From Panonychus citri (lineage: Eukaryota > Arthropoda > Arachnida > Trombidiformes > Tetranychidae): DNA of 64,000 bases. The position numbers and the translations under genes are program-made. A model generated the notes under the pieces. That model was not told where the DNA came from and searched no databases. It saw only the letters and a list, made by a program, of their open reading frames with translations. Location: contig NW_026515528.1 of NCBI RefSeq assembly GCF_014898815.1, forward strand, positions 310,001 through 374,000, written 5' to 3'. Of this stretch, positions 36,225 through 47,707 are shown piece after piece. Within the stretch, counting starts at the first letter, position 1; each line of letters begins with the position of its first letter.

Positions 36225-36824
36225 GAGTCAAAGTATTGCCTGTGGATTGAAATTCATGTGTCTTAGAATTGCAATTTCCTAGCAATTAAGGGCCTTTAGA
36301 ATTTGTCCTAATTGCGAAAAAAATTTCTTCGAATACTGTAAATTGATATGATAGAATTAACAATTGGCATATAGTGTACCATACCGATAATTTTTCCAAT
36401 CATTAACTCACTAGCAGAAATAATGGAAATTGAATCATTCATATTAATATAAATTTCTTTCTGAAAAATTCATATTCACAGAATTCATAGAATTTTCAAA
36501 ACTTCTTGATCAAATCGGTCAATCGAAATCGATAAAAAAACCCCAAAGGCATTTAGATATCAATCGCATTTATTAATGAAATAGTTTATCACTTATGCAT
36601 AATTAAGTTAAATTAAGTACAATTAAAGTGATAATATTGCAACGGCATAATAATAAATAGTGAGGATTATGGATGTTCTGTAAAACAGTTTAATTAAACA
36701 CAATGATTAACCTAAATGAATAGCAATTGATAGTGTGATGAATGAACTGATCAAAATTTGAACAATAAGAAGACATGAGAATGAAGCATTGCAATTAAAA
36801 CTTGATCACTGGTTGAAATCTAAA
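36225..36824. other. Spacer between the gypsy element and elevenin 2
   Basis: AT-rich, starting with the GAGT target duplication. It contains the 3' region of the convergent elevenin 2 gene. Confidence 0.45.
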
Positions 36825-37926
36825 TCAATCAAAATTATCAGCTGATTGTCTTTCATTGTGATGATCTGAATCCATTATTGGTGTTAACGGGATCGAGTTG
36901 CCATTGTTGTTATTGGTTGATGTCAAACTGAATAACTGAAATAAAAGACAATAAAATTAAGTTAATTGTTGAACATAAAACTTTTCAATAATTATTCATT
37001 AGCAATCTTACCCATCCCATTGGATTGTTGTTATTGAAATCTGGACTGATTGCTGAGGGTTTATTACCACCACGATTAAGCATAAAAATTAGAGGTAAAT
37101 TGAAACGTTTTAATTGTATTGATTCAGATCGTTCTGGATCAATCAGGTCTTCATCACTTAATGGTGATAATAATGATGATGTTGATGATGAGGATGATGA
37201 TTGAATTGTGTCTGGTGAAATTGATTTGCTGTGGATAATATCAACAATTAGTAATTCTAATAATCACAAGGGAAAACTTAATTAATCATCTAAAAGATTA
37301 CTAATTGTATTTACCTTGTTTGAGTATCAAATTTAACATTATGTGTCCTCTTAGCAACGATACCACGACACCCTGGGGCAAAAACATGTCTCCTGAAAAT
37401 AGTCAACAACAATTAAGATCAGATTGTTAATAATATTGAGACATTGTGATTTCAAATTAATCAGATATCATGATAAGAGCATTTTTTTTTAGTTTTTCAT
37501 GATGAAATTGGCTGAGAAAATCTAATCATTGTTTTGATTGATACAATTGTGAGCAAAAAGCTCAATGTGATTAGTTAATTTGTATTAAGACAACCAAAGC
37601 TCTTGAAATATTTTCTCATAATGATAATTGTACAAAAAGTGATTAACTTTATAATTGAAGCATGATATGAGTTAATCATGATCTATTATCAACAATTAAT
37701 ATGAGACAATTTCGGCTTATCAATCTAGAACCTTTAAATTGAATTAGATTTGATTAATAATTGAAGAAAGTAAAAGGTTAAGTTAATCATCATGATGATT
37801 ATCTGATTGTTGTTTTAACAATTTAAAAGTGACTTACCTGCAATCAAGTGAATTAACTTGTCCATATAAAACAAACCAGAACATGATAATATATGAAATA
37901 AGCTGAATTTCCCGATTCTTATCCAT
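36825..37926 (-). CDS. Elevenin neuropeptide precursor (copy 2)
   Basis: Four exons: 37926-37838, 37392-37315, 37228-37012 and 36935-36825. All are GT/AG and in phase, giving 164 residues. Residues 1-27 form a hydrophobic signal peptide after a charged start (MDKNREIQ). The mature core CRRHVFAPGCRGIVAKR has the two family cysteines and KR cleavage site, and again spans the first intron in the same phase as copy 1. A long Ser-rich and Asn-rich C-terminal spacer with a second possible basic site (LKR) follows. Sequence identity to copy 1 is confined to the core, so the duplication is old. The gene is convergent with copy 1 across the retrotransposon. Confidence 0.87.
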
Positions 37927-40900
37927 TTTTGAAAGTTCTGAATTTTTTAGCCTGAAAGATGAAAAAAAAGTATAACATGAACACAAAAAGTTCACCGGAT
38001 GAAATTAGTATAATATCATGAAACAGATATGAGATATTAGGTTAATAGATGAACTTGAAAATCGTTCTGAAAGTTAATAGCTAATAATTATCATGGTAAT
38101 ATCATAATCATGCTAAGATCCTCATGAAAATAACCAGATTGTTACAAATGGAAAAGGGAAACGGAAACATAAATTGAGCTAATATTCATAATAAAGATGA
38201 AATCACTCGGAAGTATTTTCTCCCCATCAAAAGTATGGTCTTAATTTCATGGTGGAAACTATAAATTCTGATCTCTGAGAATCTGTTTACTGAATTGAGA
38301 AGATTTGATTTTTTTTTACTCGGTGTAACTATTTAGCCTCATGAATATAAATGAGACTGAGAAAACTTTTCTTGTCCAATTATCTCTTTAAGAGAGGTTG
38401 AAGATTATTCTTAGACATTATCATGGACATTTTCATGATGATGATGCTCCATGAAAATTATCACCATCGTCATGAAAATGTCAACATGATTTCCGATTGT
38501 AAATTTTGGCTTTTGAATACAAAAAGTTGTAAATTTTTTTCAACTTACAAATATAAAGAAATATTTTCTCATGGGTCAATGAGATTTACTCAGTGTTAAT
38601 AATAGTTCTGATTCAGTTGAGTCAGAATTATATCTCAATTCAACTGAATTCTGTGAAGCTTGAGCTGCCTTTTTTTCTCGTGGATGGAAAATGAATTTGT
38701 CGCTCACTCTTTTCCAAGCTGAAGGAGAACTAAACTTTTCATGAGAATTCTGTCAACTGAAATTGTCTCCAAATTAGAATCATTGTTTTATCGTGAAAAC
38801 CTTCTCGCCTCCCCATGCTGTTGACGGTTAGTTACATAAACAGATTAGAGAAAAAGTTCTGAGACTCATTTTATTTCATACGAAAATGAATATATATGAA
38901 TTTCAGGGTAATAAGAACAACAAATTTCACTGTAGAATTGGAATTCTCATCTTGACAAAAAAAAAGTTCTTTAGACATTTTTTCAAGCTTATATTCTAAT
39001 AGTTATCATCGTCATCAAGTAGTTTAAGTCTCACTCATTAAGTTATTGTTCGAGATGTTGATTGTTGGTGAAAATTCATATTAACAGACCAATGAACATG
39101 AACACGAATATGGAAAATTATGGATATTATTTATGTTTATATATATGAAAAGTTCACCATGAAACTTGAGTTTAAGATGAAACCAAAGAAATGGTCATCA
39201 GTTGTGAGGGAAAACTTTTTGTCATCTTGAGATTCATGATAATGGTCAATGTGATAATAGTTGATGATACTAATCATTATTTCAAGTCTCAAAGAATGAA
39301 GCTTTAATAATATGCAATTGTATCTGACTTGCGACATTCAGGTCTCCTCATCACATCATCAATCATCATGAAATGAATATGATCCATGGTAATTGGGCTG
39401 AAATATGTTATTTTTCATCAACACAGTTTAGTTGACTGAATTTAGATAACGACTAATGGCTGACTTGCGATTATTTCTGTTGAAGCGTTGAAACTTCCAA
39501 GAGAAACTCAACTATTTCTATGGCGTGAATTTATCGTAAAGTGAAACTGATTCCAATTCCAAGACGCATTTAGAAAGGAAAACATCAGAAACAAATCATT
39601 ACATCTCTGAGAATCATTTTTCATTTGCGATTTTGATGGAAAATAATCATTCGAATGAGGTAAGTGAGGCAAGAATTTCAATGTTAAACCTTTTTTTTGT
39701 GCGTTTGAATTATTTACATTAGTTCAGTACAAACCTGTAACGAAATAGATCATGAAATGTTTCATGACAATTGTGAATAAAGAAAGTCTTAATCCAACTT
39801 TATTTGTCTCTTTACCTGTGAAAGTCTAGAAAAAAAATTATGATGATAATGTACTCAAATTCATAAAAGTGAGATAATGGATTTAAAACTTTCTCAGTTC
39901 CCATGAGCTTCCCTGTAACTAAATTTCTTTTTACCCTGTTTAACTTTAAAAGGAAATCACCAAGTCAAACAGAAACTCAGGTAACACAGAATAAATTTCA
40001 ATATGAATTGATAATCATTCCCGAGTATCATGGTCAATATTAAAATTTTACAAAAACTGAACAATAAACAGAATAAGTTGGTTACATTTGAATAAACTTT
40101 TTCAATTTATTACTTCAATAGAATTGTATTCAAAGGGTAAAAGTATCGATTCCATAGAATGAATTTTCGAAACTTTCCACTTTAGAACTTATTTTTCTCT
40201 TCCACTCTTTCCCTCGTCGAACCTGCTAGAAATGGAGATCGAAGTTGGAAAAAGAGGAAGAAAAAACTTTCCAATAACAATTCAATACAATTCGTATTGT
40301 TAGTCTAATGTACAAGCATCAACAGGTATTCCCATGAAACTTTGGTAAAAAAGACTCATAATTAAATTGAATTGAATGGTCAGAGAAAAAGATAACAAAA
40401 AGTTAAAAGTTGATTAGATCAACTAGGAAACAGTTACATGGGTGAATATTTAAAATAAACTGCACAAAGTTAACAATTTCATGACTCAGATGAAAAGGAA
40501 ACGGAAATACAAGAAAAATGATAAAATGACTCACCCAAAAAAAAGTTATCAAGTTTCAAATGTAAACTCAGCAAGTCCAATGATCAAGACCAAAGTTGAT
40601 TTACTTGGTGAACCAAAGGTAAATGTATATAAATCCGATTAAATTGATTTAATTTAATTTGAATCAATGGTTAATCATATTAAGAAAAACAATAATAAAA
40701 TGAATAATATACAATTGAAATTCACTAGACACTATTACCATGAAGAGTATTTTATGAATGAAGGTGTAGAGAGGAAAAGTTTGTTCAAAGTATAACAATG
40801 AATCGAGTTGAACTTCGAGTTCTGATCTGAATGTTCTAAGATATTCAACTGAATAATCCTATACACAAGTATCTATCTTTTGGTATCAAAGGTTGTGTGA

Positions 40901-42646
40901 TATTTATATAGTAATTGTATCATACAGGGTTGACAATTTTTCCCTTTCATATATATTCATTTTTCTTGTATGTCAATTCATGGAAAGTTTTTTTTACATA
41001 AAGAGAAAGTTCTGCGAGCATGATCGAGTCAAAGTGTTAATAATATCTCAGTGAATGTAGTGATTTCTATTCATTGGTGATTTTTTTCTCACTCAACTTC
41101 CTCCTTCATCATCTTCATCTCTCTCTCGCTCCCATCATTAGGATAATCTGAAGGGAAAAGTTCTGACTCGGAAGCTCACTTGTGCTAAAACCCACTCTTT
41201 TGGTTAATAGTTTTTTATATTTATGTGTTCATGAAGATCATGAATGTGATCGTTTCCATGATGATGAAATTTGTTGTGTGTCAGAATTTTGAGAGAGAGC
41301 AAGAGAGATAAGTTCATCTTCATATGATGGTCATCATGAGTCCGCCCACAACTTTATAACTAAGTGATCATTTTTGTGATTATAATGGAGATCATTTAAT
41401 TCATAATATTTTCTGAAGTTTTTTTTGTAATGTTACTTTTTTACATCACTCAAATGCTATTCTGTCTTTTTTTTCATTTGCATGATTATTAAATGATACA
41501 ACACAGAATGTAAGAGAGAATAGTTAAATATTAACTAATCAGCTCATTATCCAAGTGACCATTATATATTTTGAGCAACCAATGAACTTGTCAAATCTGA
41601 TTTTATTATTGATTTTATTGTATGAATTAATCATTTACATACAACATGTTAGCTGTCAATGTGATCATATTTACCCAAAAAAAGTTCTAATAATTCAGTT
41701 AATATTCTTTGACAAGACATCGTAATGGACATTGGGAGTCATTTATGTATTATTATATATAGAATTTAAAAATACAGCCAATTAATAGAGAATTGATCTC
41801 TTGAGTTGAAATCAGGGTGCGAATGAGCGAACACATTAGTTAATTAATTGAGTTGAGGATTAATTATTTACAATATTTGAAACCTGTGTTAATAAGTTGA
41901 TGAAGTAATAGTGGCAAGTAAATCTAAGAATTTAGGTTGTTAAATGTTTCAGAGCGATTCGGTTTAAAGAGAGCTGAATTTGATGGAAATGTTCTGGTTT
42001 AATTATGACCATTCAACGTTGATAAATGGACCCAGAGGATCAAATTAAGATGCTCATGATGAATCTTTGACTTTGAAGCAGAGATAAACCTAGTAGAATA
42101 TGTATGCAAATAGATTAAGACATCACATCGATTATGATTTTTTCCTGGAAAATTGGTTGATTTTTATGTTTTACTTTGAAATTTCGTGTTCAACATCATC
42201 ACCTATGATGAGATGAGTAAATATCAATTCTTCTGGATAATTTAATGAACAGTCGTTCCAACAACTTTTTGTATATTGTAATAAAATCCAACGCAGTATA
42301 TTCTTCCATCTAGTGTTTCGGAAACAAGTAATTCTAACATTGAATAAGTTTGAAACTTGAAGTTTCCAACTATTCAATCAACAAAGAAGAATAACATTGA
42401 TGTTGGGCCTAAATACCTCATATACGAAACTAATGATATTGTATAAGTTTAGTGATCATTTTGAGTGCCGAATCACTTGTATTAATAATTATCATTTCTA
42501 ATCAATTGATTCAACCAGTGTTCATCACATCACAAACAATTATCACGATTCACGATTTTTCGCATGAAGATTAAGGAAAAACTAGGCTACCTACAGACAC
42601 AGCAAAAATATCAACTGAAAGAACTTAAAAATCTACACCCGCAAAC
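37927..42646. other. Gene-poor region upstream of elevenin 2
   Basis: No convincing exon on either strand. It is rich in CATGA/TCATG words. AAAGTTCT occurs five times between 38.85 and 41.69 kb, a possible shared control word. The segment at 40500-40660 is a diverged copy of sequence at 43850-44010. Confidence 0.4.
40500..40660. repeat. Diverged duplicated segment, copy 1
   Basis: Shares blocks ATCAAGTTTCAAAT, AAGACCAAAGTT and AAAGGTAAATGTATATAAATCC with 43850-44010, in the same order and spacing. It includes a TATA-like GTATATAAAT. Confidence 0.65.
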
Positions 42647-43500
42647 AAATACAGGGCGATTACGTTAAATTAACAGATTTGTTTTTTGAATAACTTCTGA
42701 ACGAAAAATGATAAAAATTTTTGGATAGCATGTTTGGACTTGAAATGCAGCGGGAATTTTTTTAGTACCACTTTCAAGGTCATTCAAGGTCATTTAGCGG
42801 AAACGCTTTCTAAGCTAATCTGAGACGTTTTGAAGGTCATTTCGAAGTCATATGATCATGAAAAAACTCATGACAAAGTTTGGTTATCACAACTCTTATC
42901 CTTATCAAGTTATTCGTTATTTTATGGTTAAAAGGCATTTAATGTTAACTTTAACTTTTAACTTATCAATTTGATTCATTTTGCAAACAATCATTCTGAA
43001 GTCATTTTTATGCAAGCTTCATCATTTTAAAACAATCAAAATGGTTTCACACTTCACTAAAGAGCAGAAAATCGATATTTTGGAGCAATTCTTGCTAGCT
43101 GGCAGGTCTTTTACTCAATGCTTGCGTAAAATAAGAGTCCTTTGGAATCAAAGGAATAAAAAAATATCAACAGGAGCCATTAAACACATTTACGATGTGT
43201 TTAAAGCTCATGGATCGGTTGATTACAAGCGGTCAAGGACAAAGACCGTTAGAACAGAAGAGAACATTGAAATGGTTCGAAATTTAGTATCTCAAGCTCA
43301 GAGAGAGGGAAGGTCAATGAGTACACGGAGGTTAGCTAGCATTGCTGGTATGTCACAAAGCTCAATGTGGCAGATTTTGCGGCGTGACTTGCGATTGAAG
43401 CCTTATCACATCAAACTTCTTCATAAATTGAATGAAGATGACTATTAATCATTCATCGAGATTTTGAGTTTACATGAAATAAACTAAAATTAATATCCTA
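42647..43500 (+). mobile_element. 5' part of a Tc1/mariner-like element
   Basis: A terminal-repeat-like leader (starting near ACAGGGCGATTACG, followed by ATAACTTCTGAACGAAAAATG) precedes a truncated transposase. I could not find the matching inverted repeat to the right, so the 3' part is missing. Boundaries are approximate. Confidence 0.55.
43041..43448 (+). pseudogene. Truncated Tc1/mariner-type transposase (N-terminal DNA-binding part)
   Basis: 135 residues from MVSHFTKEQKIDILEQF. It contains the two helix-turn-helix modules typical of the N-terminus of this transposase group: a first HTH with AIKHIYDVFKAHGSV, and a second with MSTRRLASIAGMSQSSMWQI leading into LRLKPYHIKLLHKLNEDDY. It stops exactly where the catalytic DDE/D domain should begin, and no catalytic motif is seen downstream. 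Full-length relatives have about 340 or more residues. It is a dead fragment, unless it is expressed as a DNA-binding domain alone. Confidence 0.8.
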
Positions 43501-43625
43501 GATTTTAGGCTGTATGTTTTGTTTAACTCCCTGACCAAGTGAACTTCCTTGACCTTTACCGCGATCAACTCCGGTCAAATCTCCCTCCAAAACCAAGCAG
43601 ATCCAAGGAATGGACCTCAATAAAC

Positions 43626-43805
43626 GAACGGAACATAACCGGGCGGGGGACCCGGTTGACCTCCAGAACTGAACGGAACATAACCGGGTGGGGGACCCGG
43701 TTGACCTCCAGAACTTAACGAAACATAACCGGGCGGGGGACCCGGTTGACCTCCAGAACTGAACGGAACATAACCGGGCGAGGGACCCGGTTGACCTATG
43801 GAAGT
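43626..43805. repeat. 45-bp GC-rich minisatellite, four units
   Basis: Units start at 43626, 43671, 43716 and 43761, the last diverging at its end; weak remnants extend left to about 43560. Each unit contains AACCGGG-cgggggac-CCGGTT-like inverted arms, a 6-7 bp GC hairpin. On the minus strand the unit is an open 15-codon repeat (GGQPGPPPGYVPF), but flanking stops limit it to about 64 codons and I do not call a gene. Confidence 0.85.
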
Positions 43806-43849
43806 ATTAAATATTCAGTGTTTTGTTGGGTTTTAATAAGTTCATGATT

Positions 43850-44010
43850 TAGATACAGGAAAGGAAATGGAAATATTAATACAAGAAAAGTGATAGAATG
43901 TCTCATCCAAAAAAAGATATCAAGTTTCAAATTTCCAACGATAAAGACCAAAGTTAATTTAATTAATGCATCAAAGGTAAATGTATATAAATCCTATTAA
44001 ATATCTTTAA
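43850..44010. repeat. Diverged duplicated segment, copy 2
   Basis: Partner of 40500-40660; see the shared blocks given there. The two copies differ by many substitutions and indels. Confidence 0.65.
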
Positions 44011-44399
44011 AATCAAATCAACTGAATAAACAAACAATAATGTGGACGATTGAAGTATTTGATTATATTGTTTAAGATGAAAATTTCTTATCTCCCGGTA
44101 ATTGTACAAGCTTCAGATATTATTCTGCCAAACATATTATCATATCATGCTCAATGTTCAATAACCAAAAAGAAATTATGTTCGTACGTTAATCAAAGCC
44201 AACAAATTAACCCAACAGAATTATAAGAAAATTATTCAGCATCTAAAATATAAATAATCTGAAAGGATAGAAATTCTGAACATCATCAGTGTTTCGAATC
44301 GATGACGATTAACAATTTGTTGAATTAATTAGTCTTCGAATTTCCTTAAAATTGTAAATTTCCATCGTGACAATTAGTTAATTGCGCGCTTAAGCCTTT

Positions 44400-45361
44400 G
44401 TGCTTTTCTTTTCTTTTATTTTTCTAATTGTTTAATTTTCTAAATTTTCATTAATCATTACAACAATTTAAACTCTATGTTAGACCTCCTACAACTATAG
44501 TTGTATATTGGTTGTAAAGTTAATTGTAATTTCCATTGTTGCAATTAACCAATTAAGATGATTAATATCCTTAATCATAGTTGTTTAATTGTTTAACTAA
44601 TTAATAATATCCCTCATTTAACCAATTATGTTCGCTCAATTCTATATCTAGAGATATATGAATTCAATTTAATTTTCATTTTTAATTGTTACAATTAGTT
44701 AATTTTCATCTAAACTGTTAACCCAAATCTCTTCATTTTTTAAGTTCACTTACAAATGAACCGTAAGAACCTGAATTTCTCTTTCTCTATCTCTTTCTTT
44801 TTACTTTCTTTATTTTTAGGTATTAACCTTAACAAGCCTACAAGCTTAGTAACAGGTTAACCAATTTTATCTTCATCTTTATCTTTAACCATATTCACAA
44901 TTGGTTTTCTTTTGTTCAACTTAACCTTACTCATTATTAACTTTATCATTTTAATGATTTAGATTAATTTTGTTTCCCCCATTTAATTTTCCCTAATTTC
45001 TTTTCCCCAATTTAATTGTATTTCCCCCAACGTTAATTTGGTTCTCTAGAACAATTTTCCATCTCCCTCTTTAGTGTTTAGTTAACTTTCAACAAATGCT
45101 CATCTAAAATTCTTAATTAAAATTCATTTGTGAAATTAATTGTTTTAATTCTTAAAATCAATAGATTTAAGTGAGTACTTGATTCAGTGATTAACACATT
45201 CAATTAGTGATCCTAAACGATCTTGTTCTTCGGTTATTGTGGGACCGAAAATCTTCAAATTCGAGGTTAAATTCCTTTCCAAGTCTTTAGGCTTATTCGA
45301 GTAAAAACTCACCATCGTCTTTATTAAGACAATTCATCAAAATTCAAAATTCTACCCCACA
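44400..45361 (+). repeat. Probable LTR of a second, truncated gypsy-like element
   Basis: The right boundary ...ACCCCACA at 45361 is followed by a primer site and then a gag frame, as in an LTR element. The left boundary is not visible to me because there is no second LTR for comparison; 44400 is a guess. The sequence is AT-rich with pyrimidine tracts and is unlike the LTR at 25 and 35 kb. Confidence 0.5.
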
Positions 45362-45364
45362 AAT

Positions 45365-45382
45365 TGGCGACCCAGGCAGGAT
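45365..45382 (+). promoter_or_regulatory. Primer-binding site of the second gypsy-like element
   Basis: TGGCGACCCAGGCAGG follows the LTR end by three bases. It differs from the primer site of the element at 25-36 kb, so the two families use different tRNA primers. Confidence 0.6.
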
Positions 45383-45473
45383 TGCTAATTGTTCTGTGTT
45401 CTTCAATTTTCCCTTACGTTTCTTGTGCTCTCCCTAATTCTATTGAATTATTCCCTTAAACTCTAATTTCATC

Positions 45474-46340
45474 ATGCCTCCTAAAAAATCTAAACTCGCT
45501 GCTGCGAAACGTGTCGCAAACGCTCGTGCTGCTAAAGCTGCAAAGGCTACTCGCCGTTCTCATCTAAATCTCTCTGAATCAGAGGATGATACCATCATTC
45601 CTGAAACAGATCCCCTTCTCTCAACTCCCGTTATGGTTAGACCACCAACACGTGTTTCTACCACTAACATTGAAAAAACAAAATCTCTTAGAGATATAAA
45701 TTATCAAGAAACTCTTGTTCTTTTTGAACAATGGAATGCTCCCCTTCCAATTCGTTCCCTTCATCACAAAAAACTTTTGGATGTTGTGACTACAAATTTC
45801 CTCCTTCTTGGTGAAACTGTTTCCCCTGAAGACATTGCTGATATTTCAGTTGATGAAATTAAAATCAAAAATCCTGAATGGATTCTTGAATTTCGTGGTG
45901 CTAACATCTCGGAATCTGAGATTCAAATTTTTTCTAAAATATTGGTCGATGATGAGACAATAATTAAATTGTCCCATGATCAACTTTATTCAATCCTCTT
46001 TCTCTCAGTGTTCTAAACAAAATTAAAAATATTTTAAACACTTATGGTGCCAATATAATTGATCCACCTACTCCATCCATCTCTCCATCTACCATCTCTA
46101 ACGAAAATTTCACCCCAGTGAATTTCCTTGAAATTAAACAATTAAAGGCTGACCTCATGTCCCTGAATTCAAATCAGGAGAGGATCAATACTCTTGGTTA
46201 GTAAAACAAGAGATCGTCTGACCAACGAAAATGTTGATGACCCCACCCGTCTTCGACTATTACAAAAATCCATGGCTCATGAAATTAAGTCCAGTGCTAT
46301 TGGTCTTGATCATATAAAAGATTATAATGGTAGTAGTATA
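45474..46340 (+). pseudogene. gag: Truncated, frameshifted gag of the second gypsy-like element
   Basis: The first frame (45474-46016) starts MPPKKSKLAAAKRVANARAA, a very basic N-terminus. It contains NPEWILEFRGANISESEIQ, clearly related to PDWVLELRKEGVSEFEIRE of the complete element. The frame is lost near 45990 and again near 46195, where VSKTRDRLTNENVDDPTRLRLL matches the capsid segment of the other element. All similarity ends at about 46340. There is no zinc knuckle, protease or polymerase. The abrupt end coincides with the proposed left end of the Polinton, which may have inserted here. Confidence 0.75.
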
Positions 46341-46480
46341 AAAAGTACATCTCTGGCCCATTTTTGCACAGGGTGTCCCAAACGGTCCAAAATGTTCCTA
46401 TAGGGTGTCTATACAGGGTGATCATACCGGTTGTCTATACCGGGTGTCCCTATATACAAGTCCATTTCTAGCCCATTCTA
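46341..46480. repeat. Degenerate short repeats at the proposed left end of the Polinton
   Basis: GGGTGTC-like words recur (CAGGGTGTCCCAAACGG, ATAGGGTGTCTATACAGGGTG, ACCGGGTGTCCCTATA). Tandem short repeats are usual inside Polinton terminal inverted repeats, but CAGGGTGTCCC also begins other arthropod DNA transposons, so this is only suggestive. Confidence 0.45.
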
Positions 46481-46664
46481 TATGAAACCAATATACAGTG
46501 ACCTTATGATAAGTAGTGACCTCTGGCGGTGACCTTGAGAACCAATTTGGCTTTTTGAAGCTTCATTATTATGACTCACCCAATTTTGATTGGTTGTTAT
46601 TCTATTGGGATGTCTAAAGGGAGCCTTTTTTACTCCCTCATTGTGGTATGATAGAAGAGACCAC

Positions 46665-46672
46665 TATAAATA
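46665..46672 (+). promoter_or_regulatory. TATA box upstream of the 46.8-kb ORF
   Basis: CCACTATAAATACG, a consensus TATA box, lies about 40 bp before the 51-bp repeats and 165 bp before the first ATG of the downstream ORF. Confidence 0.6.
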
Positions 46673-46703
46673 CGTCATTTCTAGTTTAACTTCGGTAGTG
46701 TAA

Positions 46704-46840
46704 ACAACAAAAGTGTTAATTGTGAATTTTGGGTGAATTTCAACCAATTTGTCTACAACAAAAGTGTTAATTGTGAATTTTGGGTGAATTTCAACCAATT
46801 TGTCTACAACAAAAGTGTAAATTGTGAATTTTGGATGATC
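46704..46840 (+). repeat. 51-bp tandem repeat, 2.6 units
   Basis: Two nearly exact units (46704-46754, 46755-46805) and a partial third contain AACAAAAGTGTTAATTGTG and GTGAATTTCAACCAATTTG. They lie in the presumed 5' UTR of the next ORF. The unit is a multiple of three and is open in the ORF frame, but contains no ATG. Confidence 0.85.
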
Positions 46841-47227
46841 TTCAGTCGTTCAACTTCTAACCGTGAATCAACGTCAATGGAACAGTTCTATATTTCCGTA
46901 CTCAATAAACTTGTTTACTTCGAGCAGCAATTCCAACTTACGGGTGTGGATAATCTACGAGATGAAATTCTGGATTACTTCAGTGAACTATGTAAAATGA
47001 AAGCCGAAGCGGAAACCGTGAATGTAACTTCAAGTAATGATACTAATGTTACACTGGAAAATATCAAATGGTACAATACAATAATCAATAAAATCTACCT
47101 TCTATATGAGTTTACATACGAAGAGGGGTTCTTCAGGTTATTGATGCGTCTTCAAAATTTCATGAAAGCCAAGATTCAACAACTGAGATTTATAGAAAGT
47201 CAAGTGTCAACAAGTACAAATAATTGA
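46835..47227 (+). CDS. Unrecognised small protein, Polinton left arm
   Basis: 130 residues from the first in-frame ATG (MIFSRSTSNRES); a start at 46877 (MEQFYISVLNKLVYFEQQF) would give 116. The composition is helical and charged, with YEFTYEEGFFRLLMRLQNFM and a Ser/Thr tail. It has no signal peptide and no motif I know. A consensus TATA box at 46665 and its position at the head of the plus-strand genes suggest an early or regulatory gene. It is not evidently a member of the EIDLLR family next to it. Confidence 0.5.
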   Translation: MIFSRSTSNRESTSMEQFYISVLNKLVYFEQQFQLTGVDNLRDEILDYFSELCKMKAEAETVNVTSSNDTNVTLENIKWYNTIINKIYLLYEFTYEEGFFRLLMRLQNFMKAKIQQLRFIESQVSTSTNN

Positions 47228-47398
47228 AAAGTGTACACATATAAGAAACAGTTTATAAAAGTATTTGTAACTTTAAATTATAATAAATTGATATTGACTG
47301 ATTTTATTGAGTCTATTTTAATATTAACTATATCCCGTGTGGAAATTTTCTGTCACAGTCATTCAAATAAAAATTTTGTCTGTTCCTCGAAAAAAAAC

Positions 47399-47707
47399 AT
47401 GGCTAGTAGAATAATAAATCAGGACACTGCAAGGAATAAAATGACTGCTCTAACAAATCGGGCTCAACAGCTACGGAAACGAATAGAAGAGATGGGTTGG
47501 TCAGGTATAAATGAATGGACATATGAGTATACGAGAAACCGTGAAATCCCACATATATTAAAACGGAAATTACCCGAAAAAGAACACCCTGCTTACCCTC
47601 TATGTTGTGAATTGATTGAAGTCGATATTATACGGATGCAAATCTTACGAGGATTAATTGAAAATATACACGCTCCTACAAACTCTATTATGTATACTCT
47701 TAATTAA
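47399..47707 (+). CDS. Small protein of a three-member local family (EIDLLR family)
   Basis: 102 residues from MASRIINQDTARNKM. The N-terminal half looks like coiled coil (RAQQLRKRIEEMGWSG). The C-terminal half, IPHILKRKLPEKEHPAYP followed by CELIEVDIIRMQILRGL, aligns with the minus-strand proteins at 48005-48358 and 49992-50345, and all three end in a short tail with terminal LN. The function is unknown. The local duplication and lack of similarity to Polinton core proteins suggest a lineage-specific accessory family. Confidence 0.6.
   Translation: MASRIINQDTARNKMTALTNRAQQLRKRIEEMGWSGINEWTYEYTRNREIPHILKRKLPEKEHPAYPLCCELIEVDIIRMQILRGLIENIHAPTNSIMYTLN

Noticed and set aside
42171..42377. 68-codon minus-strand open frame
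   Set aside because: No homology or splice context; composition is like that of neighbouring non-coding DNA.
43560..43805. Gene for a Gly/Pro-rich repeat protein on the minus strand
   Set aside because: The open stretch is only about 64 codons between stops, with no start codon or convincing flanking exon.
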